From assembly GCA_964600225.1 (NCBI GenBank), contig CAZRIT010000011.1, positions 1 through 38,386 of the forward strand: 38,386 bases of DNA. Reading direction: 5' to 3'. The stretch's first letter is position 1. Every line of letters begins with the position of its first letter. The notes beneath the pieces were generated by a model that was not told where the DNA came from, ran no database searches, and was given only the letters and a program-made list of their open reading frames with translations. This stretch comes from CAZRIT01 sp964600225 (lineage in GTDB: Bacteria > Bacillota > Clostridia > Christensenellales > CAG-138). Shown in pieces: positions 6,937 to 15,123 of the stretch. The translations under genes and the position numbers were made by a program.

Positions 6937-7488
6937 ATGGTCAAAAATTTGGCGGAGGCGGTGATGAACCCCGCAAGGCAGCGCATTGTGCAGTATCTGG
7001 CGCGGCGAGAAAGCGGCACGGTGAGCGAAATGGCCGCAGCGCTTACGGATATTCCCAAGCCCAGCATCTATCGCCATCTGCGCATCCTGACTGAGGCGCA
7101 GTTGATACAGGTGATTGGCGAACGGAACGTGCGCGGCGCAACGAAGCGTACCTATGCCCTGCGGCAGCGCGGTGCGGACGAATACGATAACGCGGAGCTG
7201 GGGGCTATATTCCAGGGCGCGCTCATGGCGCTGGCAACCGCGTTTTCGGGGTACTTTGCGCGGGAGGACGTCGATCCGGTGCGGGATATGCTCAGCATTG
7301 CATCCTGCGCGCTGCAGCTGACCGACGCCGAGTACATGGGGCTTTTGACCGATATTTCCAAGCTGTACGCGCCGCTTATGGAGAACAAGGCGGGCGACGG
7401 GCGCAAGCTGCGGTGCCTGACGTTCGTTTCGTCGCCGACGGATGAGTGGGAAGCCTGCAAGGCGGAAAACGGAGGGGAAACCAAATGA
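6937..7488 (+). CDS. ArsR-like winged-helix transcriptional regulator
   Basis: 183 residues, ATG 6937 with AGGAGG seven bases upstream. The N-terminal 75 residues are an HTH_20/ArsR-like winged helix: NPARQRIVQYL, then a recognition-helix region IPKPSIYRHLRIL, then a wing ending KRTYALR. The C-terminal about 100 residues are mostly helical and probably mediate dimerisation or effector binding. Few Cys and no CxC metal motif are seen near the DNA-binding helix, so classical metal sensing is not evident. Its stop overlaps the start of the CPBP gene (ATGA at 7485-7488), implying translational coupling. It probably controls its own operon through the palindrome at 6886-6913. Confidence 0.85.
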   Translation: MVKNLAEAVMNPARQRIVQYLARRESGTVSEMAAALTDIPKPSIYRHLRILTEAQLIQVIGERNVRGATKRTYALRQRGADEYDNAELGAIFQGALMALATAFSGYFAREDVDPVRDMLSIASCALQLTDAEYMGLLTDISKLYAPLMENKAGDGRKLRCLTFVSSPTDEWEACKAENGGETK

Positions 7489-8258
7489 GTAAAATGAGTA
7501 GATTGAAAAAGCCGCTGTTGTTTACGCTGGCGATACTCCCGATTGCCATCATCGGCTCGATCCTGGTATCGTACTATACCATGGAAACCTACACGCCCGA
7601 GATGACCGAGGCCATACTGGCTTCGGTCGGCAGCATGGGGGCGTTTGTGGCCGTTGCGTCGGCGCAGGGCGCGGTCTATGCGGCGATAGCGGGATTTTTC
7701 GGGTACATATTGGCCGATCGGCTGGGGCTCATGCGCCCGCTGCGCTTTGAAAAGCAGGCATTGAAAAGGGCGCTGGCCGTCACCGCCGCCTGCGGCCTGC
7801 TGTTTTCGCTCGACCCGTATCTGTTCGGCCGCCTGATTCCCGAGGTGGGGGCGTCCTACGCGGGCAGCGTCACGTTTGCCAATTTCTTTGCGTCGCTGAT
7901 CTACGGCGGCATCGTGGAGGAAATCCTGATGCGGCTGTTCCTCATGTCGCTGATTGCGTTTTTGCTTTGGAAGGTGTTTGCAAGAAAATACAGCCGTGAG
8001 GCGATTCCGACATGGGTGTTTGTCGTGGCAAACGTCGTTGCGGCGCTGCTGTTTGCCGCAGGGCACATCCCTGCCACCATCAGCATGTTCGGCAGGCTGG
8101 ACGCGGTCATTTTGGTGCGGTGCTTCCTGCTCAACGGCGCGTTCGGGCTGGCCTTCGGGTGGCTATATCGCAAATACGGCATCCAGTACGCCATCGTGGG
8201 GCATATGGGCTGCCACCTGATTTCCAAGCTGATTTGGATGATCGGCGACCTGCTTTGA
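7485..8258 (+). CDS. CPBP family intramembrane glutamic endopeptidase
   Basis: 257 residues. ATG 7485 overlaps the preceding stop and has GGAGGGG eight bases upstream; a GTG at 7446 would overlap the regulator and add a hydrophilic leader. Several membrane segments are visible. The Abi/CPBP motifs are present: EEILMR with Glu145, Glu146 and Arg150, then His194 in FAAGHIP, and His240/His244 in GHMGCH. These are the residues of type II CAAX prenyl endopeptidase-like proteases. Family roles include bacteriocin self-immunity, peptide maturation and regulated proteolysis; which applies here is unknown. Coupling to a dedicated regulator suggests an inducible stress or immunity function. Confidence 0.9.
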   Translation: MSKMSRLKKPLLFTLAILPIAIIGSILVSYYTMETYTPEMTEAILASVGSMGAFVAVASAQGAVYAAIAGFFGYILADRLGLMRPLRFEKQALKRALAVTAACGLLFSLDPYLFGRLIPEVGASYAGSVTFANFFASLIYGGIVEEILMRLFLMSLIAFLLWKVFARKYSREAIPTWVFVVANVVAALLFAAGHIPATISMFGRLDAVILVRCFLLNGAFGLAFGWLYRKYGIQYAIVGHMGCHLISKLIWMIGDLL

Positions 8259-8266
8259 GCGGGTGA

Positions 8267-8289
8267 GCGGGGGCGGCTCAAGCCCCCGC
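8267..8289. terminator. Hairpin between convergent CPBP and hydrolase genes
   Basis: GCGGGGGC at 8267-8274 pairs with GCCCCCGC at 8282-8289 around a seven-base loop. No T tract follows on either strand. The TGA of the minus-strand hydrolase (8278-8280) lies in the loop. It could end transcription in both directions. Confidence 0.45.
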
Positions 8290-9348
8290 GTATCGATCGT
8301 AAAACGCAATAATCTCGTCCATCAGCGCGGCGTCAAGCGCGTAGCGCTGCGCTTTGTCGAGGTGCTCGGCGCGGTATGCCGCGGCCTGCGCATCCCTTTG
8401 CTCGACGTCAAAGCCCGACAGATAGGCGTCGAGCGCGCGATTGAAATCATCCCGATACTGCCGCGCAGCGTCGGAATCGTACACATCGTTGTGCCCGCGG
8501 TCCTCGTAGGAAACGAAGGTGAAGCGCAGGTCGTTTCCGTAACGCTCCCGAAACATCGCAAGCCCGTTTTGGTAGGAGACCGTGTCGTCATCGGCGCTTT
8601 GGATGAGCATCACGCCCGCGACGGAGGCCGCAAAGCCGCCGAGACAATCATACTTGGCATAGCGGCCGAATTGAAGCCGCTCCCAAATGGAAAAATACGG
8701 CAGAATGCCCGTTATGGCATCCCCCATCATGCGTCGCCCCTCTTCCTCCATCATATCGAGGGAACGGTTGAAGCCCGCGACCATCACGACCGCCCTGACC
8801 TTGGGGTGGACGTTCAACACGGCGCCTGCGGAGTATGCGCCCCAGCTATGCCCGAACAGCAGTATCGGCAGCCCGTCAAAATCCGCGTGACCCTGCACGA
8901 AGCGGATGGCGTAATCCAGGTCGATCACGCCCTGCGGCAGCCCGTTGACGCCGTCGCCCGCGCTTTCATCGTTGCCCGTGGCGTCGTAGGCAAACACGGG
9001 GTAGCCGTGCTTGGCCAGGTAGTCCGCAACATCCATATAGCTGTTGTGCCCGCCGCCGCCCAGCCCGTGCGCGAGCACGACCAGCGCTTTGGCGGGGACG
9101 GCGTCCGCGGCGTACCGATAGCCGACCAGCCGTTGCCCGTCGCCGGAGGGGAAGGTATACCGCGTGCTTTGCAGGCCGTCAAACTCGGCAAGCGACCGCT
9201 TGGCCCAATCCGCCGTTTCGTAGCGGCTGCCGAAGTTCTCCCGATACACCATGGCAGCAATGCCAATTGGGGCCGTCAGGATCAGTACCGTGAGTACGGC
9301 CAGCGTGATGCAGATGGCCTTGACGACACGTTTTCGTTTGCGTTTCAT
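8278..9348 (-). CDS. Alpha/beta hydrolase, N-terminally membrane-anchored
   Basis: 356 residues from ATG 9348, behind AAAGGA; a TTG at 9366 overlaps that Shine-Dalgarno. A basic N-terminus (KRKRKRVVK) is followed by one membrane segment at about residues 9-34, so the catalytic domain is probably extracytoplasmic. The oxyanion region is HGLGGGG, the nucleophile Ser168 sits in GHSWG, the acid is one of Asp253-255 in QSADDDTV, and the base is His286 in DRGHND. This is the serine aminopeptidase S33/monoacylglycerol lipase-like group. The substrate cannot be named; esterase or lipase activity is likely. Confidence 0.88.
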   Translation of the reverse strand: MKRKRKRVVKAICITLAVLTVLILTAPIGIAAMVYRENFGSRYETADWAKRSLAEFDGLQSTRYTFPSGDGQRLVGYRYAADAVPAKALVVLAHGLGGGGHNSYMDVADYLAKHGYPVFAYDATGNDESAGDGVNGLPQGVIDLDYAIRFVQGHADFDGLPILLFGHSWGAYSAGAVLNVHPKVRAVVMVAGFNRSLDMMEEEGRRMMGDAITGILPYFSIWERLQFGRYAKYDCLGGFAASVAGVMLIQSADDDTVSYQNGLAMFRERYGNDLRFTFVSYEDRGHNDVYDSDAARQYRDDFNRALDAYLSGFDVEQRDAQAAAYRAEHLDKAQRYALDAALMDEIIAFYDRYAGA

Positions 9349-9497
9349 GGTTGCATATCCTTTCAAGTCGGCAGGCGCGGCCGTTTTTAGCGTGGCAGGG
9401 CGGAAAAAGCGTAGAGTTCACGCGCTTTTTGGTATCGTAACATCGATTGCCGTCAGCGTCAATGCGCGGGAGTTTGCCGACGGCGGGTGATAAGTAT

Positions 9498-9526
9498 TTG
9501 CTATTTTGGGTGGAACAAAATACAAT
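9498..9526 (+). promoter_or_regulatory. Promoter of the aldo/keto reductase gene
   Basis: TTGCTA at 9498-9503, a 17-base spacer and TACAAT at 9521-9526. The gene starts 36 bases on, behind AAGGAGAAGG. Confidence 0.65.
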
Positions 9527-9561
9527 AGAAGGTATCAGAACATCGCAAGGAGAAGGATAAA

Positions 9562-10695
9562 ATGATTTACAAGGAGTTTCAGGGCCTGCAGCTTTCCCTG
9601 CTCGGCATGGGCGCCATGCGCCTGCCCGTGATCGACGGGGCCGACGCGGCTATCGACGAGGCGGCCACGATGGCGATGGTGGATTACGCCATGTCGCACG
9701 GCATCAACTATTACGATACCGCGTGGGGCTATCACGGCGGCAATTCGGAGATTGTGATGGGCAAGGCGCTCGCCAAGTATCCGCGGGAAAGCTACTATCT
9801 GGCCTCCAAGTTCCCCGGCTACGACCTAAGCAACATGGGCAAGGTGGAGGAAATATTCGAAAAGCAACTCGAAAAATGCGGCGTGGAGTATTTCGATTTT
9901 TATCTGTTCCACAATGTGTGCGAGATGAACATCGATGCGTATCTGGATGCGCAGTACGGCACGTTCGAGTATTTGATGAAACAGAAGGCGCTCGGCCGCA
10001 TCCGTCACCTGGGCTTTTCCGCGCACGGCAGCTGCGAGGTCATGGAGCGCTTCCTAAAGGCCTATGGCAAGGAGATGGAGTTTTGCCAGATACAACTGAA
10101 CTATCTGGACTGGACGTTCCAAAATGCCAAGGGGAAGGTGGAACTGCTCAAGGCCCACGGCATCCCGGTATGGGTCATGGAACCGCTGCGCGGCGGCAAG
10201 CTGGCGTCGCTGCCCGCGGCGGAAACGGAAAAGCTGCATGCGCTCCGACCCGATGAGGATGCGCCCGCGTGGGCGCTGCGCTTTTTGCAGGCGCTTGCCG
10301 AGGTAACGGTGGTGCTTTCGGGCATGTCGAACATGCAGCAGCTTCAGCAAAACATCCGTACCTACGAAACGGACAAGCCGCTCAACGCCGCCGAGATGCA
10401 AGCGATACTCGGCGTGGCGGACAGCCTGCTCAAAAAGAGCTCGCTGCCCTGCACCGCCTGCCGCTATTGCGTGAGCCACTGCCCGATGGAGCTGGACATT
10501 CCCGCTTTGATCGAGTTGTACAACGAGCACAGCTTTACGGGCGGCGGGTTCCTGGCGCCCATGCTGCTGGAGACCATGCCCGAGGATAAGCGTCCCACGG
10601 CGTGCATTGCGTGCCAAAGCTGCGAGGCCGTGTGCCCGCAGCAGATCAAAATATCGGAGATGATGGCGGACTTTGCCGCAAAGCTGAAGGGCTGA
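9562..10695 (+). CDS. Aldo/keto reductase with C-terminal 2x[4Fe-4S] ferredoxin-like domain
   Basis: 377 residues, ATG 9562 with a strong Shine-Dalgarno. Residues 1-285 form the aldo/keto reductase barrel with tetrad Asp52, Tyr57, Lys83 and His117. The C-terminal part holds two cysteine clusters, C297-x2-C300-x2-C303-x3-C307-P and C348-x2-C351-x2-C354-x3-C358-P, typical of two [4Fe-4S] centres. This architecture is common in anaerobic Clostridia. By family knowledge the protein is a cytoplasmic NAD(P)H-dependent oxidoreductase able to exchange electrons with ferredoxin-like partners; the natural substrate is unknown. It is a single-gene unit bounded by its own promoter and a terminator. Confidence 0.92.
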   Translation: MIYKEFQGLQLSLLGMGAMRLPVIDGADAAIDEAATMAMVDYAMSHGINYYDTAWGYHGGNSEIVMGKALAKYPRESYYLASKFPGYDLSNMGKVEEIFEKQLEKCGVEYFDFYLFHNVCEMNIDAYLDAQYGTFEYLMKQKALGRIRHLGFSAHGSCEVMERFLKAYGKEMEFCQIQLNYLDWTFQNAKGKVELLKAHGIPVWVMEPLRGGKLASLPAAETEKLHALRPDEDAPAWALRFLQALAEVTVVLSGMSNMQQLQQNIRTYETDKPLNAAEMQAILGVADSLLKKSSLPCTACRYCVSHCPMELDIPALIELYNEHSFTGGGFLAPMLLETMPEDKRPTACIACQSCEAVCPQQIKISEMMADFAAKLKG

Positions 10696-10722
10696 CAAGC
10701 GGCGGCTGACACGGCATAATAC

Positions 10723-10752
10723 AAACGGCGGATGCGGGTATCCGCCGTTTTT
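10723..10752. terminator. Bidirectional intrinsic terminator
   Basis: AAACGGCGGAT at 10723-10733 pairs perfectly with 10740-10750 around GCGGGT, and the right side continues into five T. On the minus strand the 3' arm ends in TTTG. It is shared by the convergent reductase and membrane-protein genes. Confidence 0.8.
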
Positions 10753-10755
10753 CCT

Positions 10756-12369
10756 TTATTGCGAAGCGCCGGCAAACAACAGGATTCTGCGAAACTTCTC
10801 TGTAAAATCGCTGAAGTATTCCGCCGCATTTCCGTCATTCGGAACAAGGAACAGCAGAAAACAAGCGCATACCGTGAGAAATGCGAACAGGGTAATCATA
10901 TGACTAAAGCGGGCTCTTTTTGGTGTCGGCAGGCTGCAGTACCAAAACCCGATAACGATAAAGCAAAGAATACCCATTAGGAAATAGATGTCCATCCGAT
11001 AGCGCTCTACCAAGGAAGATACCCAATGCACGTCCAGCAATGTAATGATGATCGGGAGCAGAAACAGGATGCTTGTAAACAGGCCGATTCCGTGCTCCTT
11101 TAGTTTGCTCTGTATCGGTTCAAAGAAGATTCCAAAAGACAGACACAGGATTGGGAAATTGACCAATGCGCCGCCGAAGGATATATAGGGGAAGGTTTCG
11201 CTTATGGGCGTAAAGGCGATGAAGTTCTCCAACAGTCCGTTGAGCTCTCTTGTCAGACGAAAGCGCAGGAAAAAATCACCGTACAGGCGCAGATCCGCTA
11301 TTGTCAACTGATATGCCTGCCCAAACTCAAACGGATTGTCGAAACGCGCATAATTGTATGCCATCAGCAACAAACCGACGACAAGATAGGGCGACGCAAT
11401 GAATAGCAGATCTTTGATCAGCCCTTTTGCAGGCGTTCGGTTGCGCAAAAAGGCGATCAGTATTGGTATGATAACGAGGTTGGCAAGTGCAATCGGCGGC
11501 CGACACCCAAAAGCAAGCGCACCGAACAGCGAGCCAAGAAAAAACAGCCAAACGGAGCGCCTTGCATTCGTTTCCACAAAAGCGGCTGAAACAAAGAAAT
11601 AGATGCTCCATATTTCCATGCAGATGCCCGCGGTGATCGCCGTGCAATACAGAGCCGGGGTGCCGACGCTGTACCAGACGCTGATAGCGGAAAAAGCAAC
11701 GGACAGCATCAGCAAAATGCCAAAGGATACTTTTGGAAAGAATCTTTTGGCTAACGCGTAAAACAGCTTGAATATGCCAAGGACAATGAATAGAACAAAT
11801 ACTTGGGTTGCGTGATATGTTGTCAGGGAATGGCCGGTTATGAGCCGATATGGAATAAACAGCAGAAAAGTGGGAACTACGCCGAAATAAACATAGTAAT
11901 GCCCGTTATAGTATGCGTGGTCCCAAGGGCAATCGATGCCCATTGCATTCCGTGCGGCAGTATCATATGGATTCTCCATCTCCGCCAGCCGGGGATCCGC
12001 ATCTGCATAGTCGATATGCAGATGCCCGTCGAGAATGGCGTCCGCCAACAGCTCATACTGATTCCTGTGCTCGGGGCGCTCGCCGTTCCATATGGGACTC
12101 AAGGACATGGGCAGGGTGCACAGAAGACTGACGCCAATGGCAACGGTGGCAAGCAGCCGCTTTTGGGCGTTACCCATGCGATCTATCGAAATCTGATGCA
12201 TGGGGGATTTGCGCCTTGTAAGGTACAAAAACAGCAGGACAGCGCCCCAGAAAACCCCGCTTGCCGCCAAGTACTTGTTTCGTGCGATTACGGCGATGCC
12301 GCAGCACAAAAGCACCGCGAGGCTCAGCAACAATAGCGGAGCGGCTTTTTTGAGCTGTTCTTTTGTCAT
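10756..12369 (-). CDS. Multi-pass membrane protein, possible GT-C type glycosyltransferase
   Basis: 537 residues from ATG 12369, with GGGAGGT eight bases upstream. A TTG/GTG-type extension to 12387 is not needed. About 11-13 hydrophobic segments are spread along the whole length. The first large extracytoplasmic loop carries acidic residues (HIDYADADPRL) followed by a YNGHYYVYFGVVP motif, seen in clostridial membrane proteins of GT-C-like topology. That makes a polyprenyl-phosphate-sugar-using transferase plausible but unproven. Base composition looks lower in GC than the flanks (25 of 60 bases in 11701-11760), hinting at transfer. No partner gene is adjacent; it sits between the reductase and cls. 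Confidence 0.75.
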   Translation of the reverse strand: MTKEQLKKAAPLLLLSLAVLLCCGIAVIARNKYLAASGVFWGAVLLFLYLTRRKSPMHQISIDRMGNAQKRLLATVAIGVSLLCTLPMSLSPIWNGERPEHRNQYELLADAILDGHLHIDYADADPRLAEMENPYDTAARNAMGIDCPWDHAYYNGHYYVYFGVVPTFLLFIPYRLITGHSLTTYHATQVFVLFIVLGIFKLFYALAKRFFPKVSFGILLMLSVAFSAISVWYSVGTPALYCTAITAGICMEIWSIYFFVSAAFVETNARRSVWLFFLGSLFGALAFGCRPPIALANLVIIPILIAFLRNRTPAKGLIKDLLFIASPYLVVGLLLMAYNYARFDNPFEFGQAYQLTIADLRLYGDFFLRFRLTRELNGLLENFIAFTPISETFPYISFGGALVNFPILCLSFGIFFEPIQSKLKEHGIGLFTSILFLLPIIITLLDVHWVSSLVERYRMDIYFLMGILCFIVIGFWYCSLPTPKRARFSHMITLFAFLTVCACFLLFLVPNDGNAAEYFSDFTEKFRRILLFAGASQ

Positions 12370-12417
12370 ATGGATTACCTCCCACAAAAGTGATTTGGGC
12401 GAAGATCATCGATTTTG

Positions 12418-12470
12418 CGGTCTGCTTGCCGCACATGTGTGCCCACATGAAGCGGACGGGGAGCAGACCG
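12418..12470 (-). other. Inverted repeat in the cls/membrane-protein intergenic region
   Basis: CGGTCTGCT at 12418-12426 is exactly complementary to AGCAGACCG at 12462-12470, enclosing 35 bases that contain the CACATGTG palindrome. It lies 49 bases upstream of the minus-strand membrane-protein start, so in RNA it would be either the read-through end of cls or a 5' leader hairpin. A second small hairpin (GGCAC/GTGCC, 12486-12501) lies next to the cls stop. Confidence 0.4.
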
Positions 12471-12504
12471 TTTCGCTTTTGTATCGGCACATCATCGTGC
12501 CAGG

Positions 12505-14046
12505 CTAAAACAGCGGCGCGAGCACGCGCAGCAGGCGGCGAAGCAGGCGGCGCGGCAGCGAAACTTTGGTCAGTTCCTCCATGGTGATTTGGCGGCAGCG
12601 GGACAATGCGGCCAGGTATGCATCGCGCATATCCGTTACGGCCGAGGCGTTGCACATCCACACCGCGCATTCAAAATGCAGGTACAGGCTGCGGTAATCC
12701 AGGTTGATGGTGCCGACCACGCCGACGGTATCATCGGATACGAAGGTTTTGGCGTGCACCATGCCGGGCTGGTATTCGTATATCTTTACGCCCGCTTGCG
12801 CGAGCGGCTCGTAGTAGGAACGCGTCATCTCCTGCACGATCCTGCCATCGCACTTTTTCGGCAGCGTCAGCCGCACGTCCACGCCCGATTTGGCGGCGAT
12901 GGCCAATGCGGTCAGCATTTCGTTATCGATGATCAGGTACGGCGTATTGATGTACACATACCGCTGCGCGCAGCCGATCATGTTGCGGTAGACCGTGCTG
13001 CCCGTCGACTCGTCGTCGATGGGCGTATCGGTGAAGGGCTGCACAAAGCCGTCGTCGGCGACGGTGGCGCAATAGGCGGGATCGGGACGGTATGCATCAA
13101 ACGCGGTGCGGCTGTCGCATACAAAATCCCACATGGTCAAAAACATCATCGCCAGGCTCCATACCGCTTCGCCCTGCAGCATAACGGCGGTATCGAGCCA
13201 ATGCCCGTCGTACCCCGTGCCCTCATTGATGTAGCGATCGGCAATGTTGATGCCGCCCGTAAACCCGACGTTGCCGTCGATGACGCAGATTTTGCGGTGA
13301 TCGCGGTTGTTGAACTGTGGCGAAAGGTGCGCGCGGAACGGGTTGAACACCTTGCATTGGAGGCCCGCCCGCTCAAGCGTGGTTTCATAGCCGTCTGGCA
13401 GGCGGAACATGCACCCGAAATCATCGTAGATGATGCGCACGTCCACGCCCCGGCTGCGCTTTTCCCTCAGCACGGCCAGCACGTCGTCCCACATGCGGCC
13501 CGGCTCCAAAATGTAGTATTCCAGAAAGATAAAACGCTCCGCCTTCTTCAATTGCTGCATCAGCGCGGCAAACATCGCCTCGCCCACGGGCAGATACGTC
13601 GTTTGCGTGTGTTGAAACAGCGGGGCGTGCGCCGTGCCCGCAAGGTAGCGGGATTGTCTTGCCGCGGCGGGGTTCAGCGTTTCCAGATCCTTTGCGGGCT
13701 GTTGGGATGCGTGCGACATGGCCTCGCGGTAGCGTGCGTAAGAATCGTACATCTGCTTGCGCTTGCGGCGGCTCAGGCGGTTCCTGCCAAACACGGCGTA
13801 CAGCAGCAGCCCGAACACGGGCACGCCCAGTATCGGCAGCAGCCACGCAATCTTGTACGCGCTGTTCGTATCGCGCCCGACGATATAGATGGCAACCAGC
13901 GCCGACAGGACGTTGGCCACAAAGTACAGGTTGACAAACCGCTCATTGAGGCGCACGATAACAAGATACAGCACCAGAAACTGCAGCAGGATGAACACGC
14001 CCGTGAACGTAGCGCGCGAAAAGATTTTGCGTACGATCTGCTTCAT
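12505..14046 (-). CDS. cls: Cardiolipin synthase (phospholipase D family)
   Basis: 513 residues from ATG 14046. The frame is open further but those residues are unlike the family, whose N-terminus is a short basic stretch then two membrane segments (here about 14-33 and 38-57, then another at 68-86). Two HKD motifs are present: His250, Lys252, Asp257 (NNRDHRKICVIDG) and His431, Lys433, Asp438 (VHAKTFVSDD). It catalyses phosphatidyl transfer between two phosphatidylglycerols to give cardiolipin at the membrane. No Shine-Dalgarno precedes the ATG; instead a -10 box ends seven bases before it. Stand-alone gene, divergent from the methyltransferase. Confidence 0.93.
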   Translation of the reverse strand: MKQIVRKIFSRATFTGVFILLQFLVLYLVIVRLNERFVNLYFVANVLSALVAIYIVGRDTNSAYKIAWLLPILGVPVFGLLLYAVFGRNRLSRRKRKQMYDSYARYREAMSHASQQPAKDLETLNPAAARQSRYLAGTAHAPLFQHTQTTYLPVGEAMFAALMQQLKKAERFIFLEYYILEPGRMWDDVLAVLREKRSRGVDVRIIYDDFGCMFRLPDGYETTLERAGLQCKVFNPFRAHLSPQFNNRDHRKICVIDGNVGFTGGINIADRYINEGTGYDGHWLDTAVMLQGEAVWSLAMMFLTMWDFVCDSRTAFDAYRPDPAYCATVADDGFVQPFTDTPIDDESTGSTVYRNMIGCAQRYVYINTPYLIIDNEMLTALAIAAKSGVDVRLTLPKKCDGRIVQEMTRSYYEPLAQAGVKIYEYQPGMVHAKTFVSDDTVGVVGTINLDYRSLYLHFECAVWMCNASAVTDMRDAYLAALSRCRQITMEELTKVSLPRRLLRRLLRVLAPLF

Positions 14047-14053
14047 ATGATAC

Positions 14054-14082
14054 AGTATACCACAGACGGCATATTTTGGCAG
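14054..14082 (-). promoter_or_regulatory. Promoter of cls, predicted leaderless
   Basis: On the minus strand, CTGCCA (14082-14077), a 17-base spacer and TATACT (14059-14054) preceded by TGG (extended -10). The cls ATG begins at 14046, so transcription would start at or one base before it. Confidence 0.6.
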
Positions 14083-14146
14083 CCGATTTTGGGCGGATTT
14101 GACGGCCGCGCACACGCGGATGTTTGCCGAATAAACGGAGGGAACC

Positions 14147-14905
14147 ATGACAAAGCAAAGCTATACCGAAACCAACGCCTCCATCATCGATGGCTGGGCG
14201 GAGAATGGCTGGGAATGGGGCGTGCCCATCGATCACGAAACGTTTCTCAACGCCAAACGCGGGGTGTGGGGCGTGCTGCTGACCCCCACAAAGCCCGTCC
14301 CCAAGGATTGGTTCTGCCCGCTCCATGGCGCCAAGGTGCTGGGGCTTGCCTCGGGCGGCGGGCAGCAGATGCCCATATTCACTGCCCTTGGCGCGGCATG
14401 CACCGTGATGGACTATTCCCAAAAACAGCTTCAAAGCGAGCTGATGGTGGCCGAGCGGGAGGGCTATGCCATCGCCGCCGTCAAGGCGGACATGACGCAG
14501 CGGTTCCCGTTTGCCGACGAGAGCTTCGACCTCATATTCCACCCCGTATCCAACTGCTATGTGGAGGATGTGCTGCCCGTTTGGCGGGAGTGCAGCCGCG
14601 TGCTCAAAAAGGGCGGTATCCTGCTGGCGGGCTTTGACAACGGCATCGGCTACGCCTTTAACGATGCGGAAACGGAGCTGGTCTACAGGCTGCCGTTCAA
14701 CCCGCTCAAGGATAAAAGGCTGTACGACGATTCCATGGCGAACGACTGGGGCATCCAGTTTTCGCACACCGTTGAGGAACAGATCGGCGGGCAGTTGAAA
14801 GCGGGGCTGACGCTGACGGATATCTATCAGGATACCTGCGGAGAGGGCAGGCTGCACGAGTATAACATTCCCACCTTCTACGCAACCAGGGCCGTCAAGG
14901 CGTAG
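14147..14905 (+). CDS. Class I SAM-dependent methyltransferase
   Basis: 252 residues, ATG 14147 with GGAGGG six bases upstream. The Rossmann SAM site is LGLASGGGQQMP (about residues 65-76), an acidic residue follows beta-2 in VMDYSQKQL, and the post-motif region includes ADMTQRFPFADESFDLIFHPVS, as in UbiE/Methyltransf_11 proteins. Cytoplasmic, no extra domains. The substrate cannot be inferred: the N-terminal segment NGWEWGVPIDHETF is common to uncharacterised Bacillota methyltransferases. Divergent from cls and followed by the structured intergenic region 14937-15104. Confidence 0.88.
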   Translation: MTKQSYTETNASIIDGWAENGWEWGVPIDHETFLNAKRGVWGVLLTPTKPVPKDWFCPLHGAKVLGLASGGGQQMPIFTALGAACTVMDYSQKQLQSELMVAEREGYAIAAVKADMTQRFPFADESFDLIFHPVSNCYVEDVLPVWRECSRVLKKGGILLAGFDNGIGYAFNDAETELVYRLPFNPLKDKRLYDDSMANDWGIQFSHTVEEQIGGQLKAGLTLTDIYQDTCGEGRLHEYNIPTFYATRAVKA

Positions 14906-14936
14906 GGAACGGGAACGGACGGGGATGGAAACGAAT

Positions 14937-14966
14937 GGTCCCTTTCTTTTCAAAAAGAAAGGGACC
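14937..14966. repeat. Inverted repeat, possible terminator after the methyltransferase
   Basis: GGTCCCTTTCTTTT at 14937-14950 is perfectly complementary to 14953-14966, with a two-base centre. No T run follows, but the T-rich arm may serve on the opposite strand. It is the first of three hairpins in this gene-free stretch. Confidence 0.55.
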
Positions 14967-14995
14967 GAAAGAAAACGGTAAAAAGGCCATCCTGA

Positions 14996-15037
14996 GGGTC
15001 GCAGACCCGAAGAAGGCTGCGTGTATGCGTAGCCTTC
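14996..15037. repeat. Palindromic REP-like element
   Basis: Two adjacent hairpins: GGGTC/GACCC (14996-15008, loop GCA) and a 10-base stem 15012-15021 with 15028-15037 including one G-T pair. The CCGAAG (15007-15012) and CTTCGG (15034-15039) words allow an alternative longer pairing. Such compact GC-rich dyads look like dispersed intergenic repeats; copy number elsewhere cannot be seen here. Confidence 0.4.
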
Positions 15038-15080
15038 GGGATTCTTGACAGTAATTTAATTATTTATGAAGTTTTTCTGC

Positions 15081-15104
15081 CTGCTCTTTTTTCAAAAAGA
15101 GTAG
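15081..15104. terminator. Hairpin between methyltransferase and DegV genes
   Basis: CTGCTCTTTTT at 15081-15091 pairs with AAAAAGAGTAG at 15094-15104, 11 pairs including one G-T. It lies 20 bases beyond the degV stop on the minus strand and could act for either convergent gene. Confidence 0.45.
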
Positions 15105-15123
15105 GTCGTTCTTTGTTTGCCGT

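Noticed and set aside
8263..9390. 375-residue open frame on the plus strand
   Set aside because: Antisense of the alpha/beta hydrolase, whose catalytic triad and membrane anchor are clear.
9404..9430. AAAAAGCG/CGCTTTTT hairpin
   Set aside because: It resembles a terminator but no plus-strand gene ends there and the stem is short; possibly part of the hydrolase leader, too weak to annotate.
12589..14637. 682-residue open frame on the plus strand
   Set aside because: Antisense of cls continuing into another frame of the methyltransferase; no homology and His/Arg/Val-rich composition.
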